Shown: one piece after another, positions 63,527-64,000 of the stretch | Position numbering within the stretch: the stretch's first letter is position 1 | Layout: the number at the start of each line of letters is the position of its first letter | Assembly: GCA_903642275.1 (NCBI GenBank) | Contig: CAHJWK010000006.1 | Coordinates: 1-64,000 of the forward strand | Direction of reading: 5' to 3' | Length of the DNA: 64,000 nt | Source of the DNA: Chitinophagaceae bacterium | GTDB taxonomy: Bacteria; Bacteroidota; Bacteroidia; Chitinophagales; Chitinophagaceae | Notes under the pieces: model-generated | Told to the model about the DNA's origin: nothing | The model's database searches: none | What the model saw: the letters and a program-made list of their open reading frames with translations, nothing else | Position numbers and translations under genes: made by a program

Positions 63527-63841
63527 GTACAAATCAAAAGTACAGGTAAAAAAATTTCTCAGTAAATGTTTGGAAATATGATTTTTTTCTTTAACATCGC
63601 TGTGGGATTTGTTTTGACTACGTGCCCCGAAATAGTAGCGTTCCCGTTCCTTTAAAAATTCATCCTCTGTAAATACCATTTATCTGTATTAAGCTTTAGC
63701 GGATTTGTGCGCAGGAAAATACCAAACTATTATGGGGTTTTACCCATAATTATATGGCTATAGTGTTTCTATGTTTGATGTATGAAATTTTATAACGGTG
63801 TGCTGAAAACGGATTTAGAGTAGGCAAAAATTATTTATCAT

Positions 63842-64000
63842 ATGAGTAGTTTTCCAATTCTTGATTTGGTTGTTGGAGTTATTTTTATTTTCTTTTTACT
63901 GAGCATTATTTGCAGCGCTGCGGTTGAGTTGTGGTTTTCAATGCTGAATACCCGTGCTAGCATACTTGAAAAATGGTTAAAGCAAATTTTTAACGCGCAA
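63842..64000 (+). CDS. Membrane protein, N-terminal part (runs off window)
   Basis: ATG at 63842 opens a frame to the window end, 53 codons. It reads MSSFPILDLVVGVIFIFFLL, then SIICSAAVELWFSM, then NTRASILEKWLKQIF. It has one strong N-terminal membrane helix followed by a basic amphipathic segment. I know similar starts from large Bacteroidota membrane proteins of unknown function, but the part in view is too short for a firm call. Confidence 0.7.
   Translation, partial: MSSFPILDLVVGVIFIFFLLSIICSAAVELWFSMLNTRASILEKWLKQIFNAQ

Overview
The window is AT-rich chromosomal DNA from a member of the Bacteroidota, most likely of the Chitinophagaceae type. The evidence is two type IX secretion (T9SS) C-terminal sorting domains, a TAnnTTTG-type promoter element, little sign of Shine-Dalgarno sequences, LytS/LytTR and TPR-kinase regulators, and a Bacteroidetes-style tyrosine integrase. 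The family-level placement is inference.

Left chromosomal part (1-16.7 kb). It opens with the 3' end of an F-type ATP synthase operon (atpE end, atpF, atpH, atpA, strong terminator, no atpG). A conserved unknown protein and a xylAB operon (xylose isomerase, xylulokinase) follow. Next comes a surface-glycan locus: three genes leftward (GT9, GT2, NodU-type carbamoyltransferase) and four genes rightward (two GT4-like glycosyltransferases, a GmhB-type heptose phosphatase, GT9), transcribed divergently from about 12.5 kb.

Island (16.79-53.26 kb). A 16-bp sequence overlapping the 3' end of tRNA-Pro(CGG) at 53,245-53,260 recurs exactly, in direct orientation, at 16,788-16,803. An integrase gene lies just inside the tRNA end. 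I read the 36.5 kb between as a tRNA-anchored integrated element, now partly decayed. Its core is a leftward cluster: a cytoplasmic TPR histidine kinase and LuxR-type regulator, three small proteins (glycine-zipper, zinc-ribbon, tail-anchored), and two giant modular proteins of 1419 and 1320 residues. These carry a subtilisin protease, an amidase-like domain, an L,D-transpeptidase domain, a DUF2272-like domain, a lytic transglycosylase and two alpha/beta-hydrolase domains. Neither giant has a Sec signal peptide, and they share a private linker domain. I consider this the most interesting, possibly undescribed, system here. A broken gene follows it. The rest of the island holds a decayed mobilization module (relaxase, MobC, primase, excisionase-like protein), a nucleotidyltransferase two-gene module, an acyltransferase, two T9SS cargo proteins (one frameshifted), an XRE regulator with a proteasome-like/TPR protein, a LytS-LytTR pair, a small operon of unknowns, a SET-domain pseudogene and the integrase.

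Right chromosomal part (53.3-64 kb). It holds gapA between tRNA-Pro and tRNA-Glu, a nitronate monooxygenase/FabK-like enzyme, a sugar nucleotidyltransferase, guaB, a DoxX-like protein, a NamZ-type muramidase, fmt, several small proteins, a TSUP permease, ppa, crcB, a lipoprotein and the start of a membrane protein.

Several genes, mostly inside the island, carry single-base frameshifts or a stop. The housekeeping genes and the two giant genes are intact. This points to real decay of the island, though sequencing error cannot be excluded from sequence alone.
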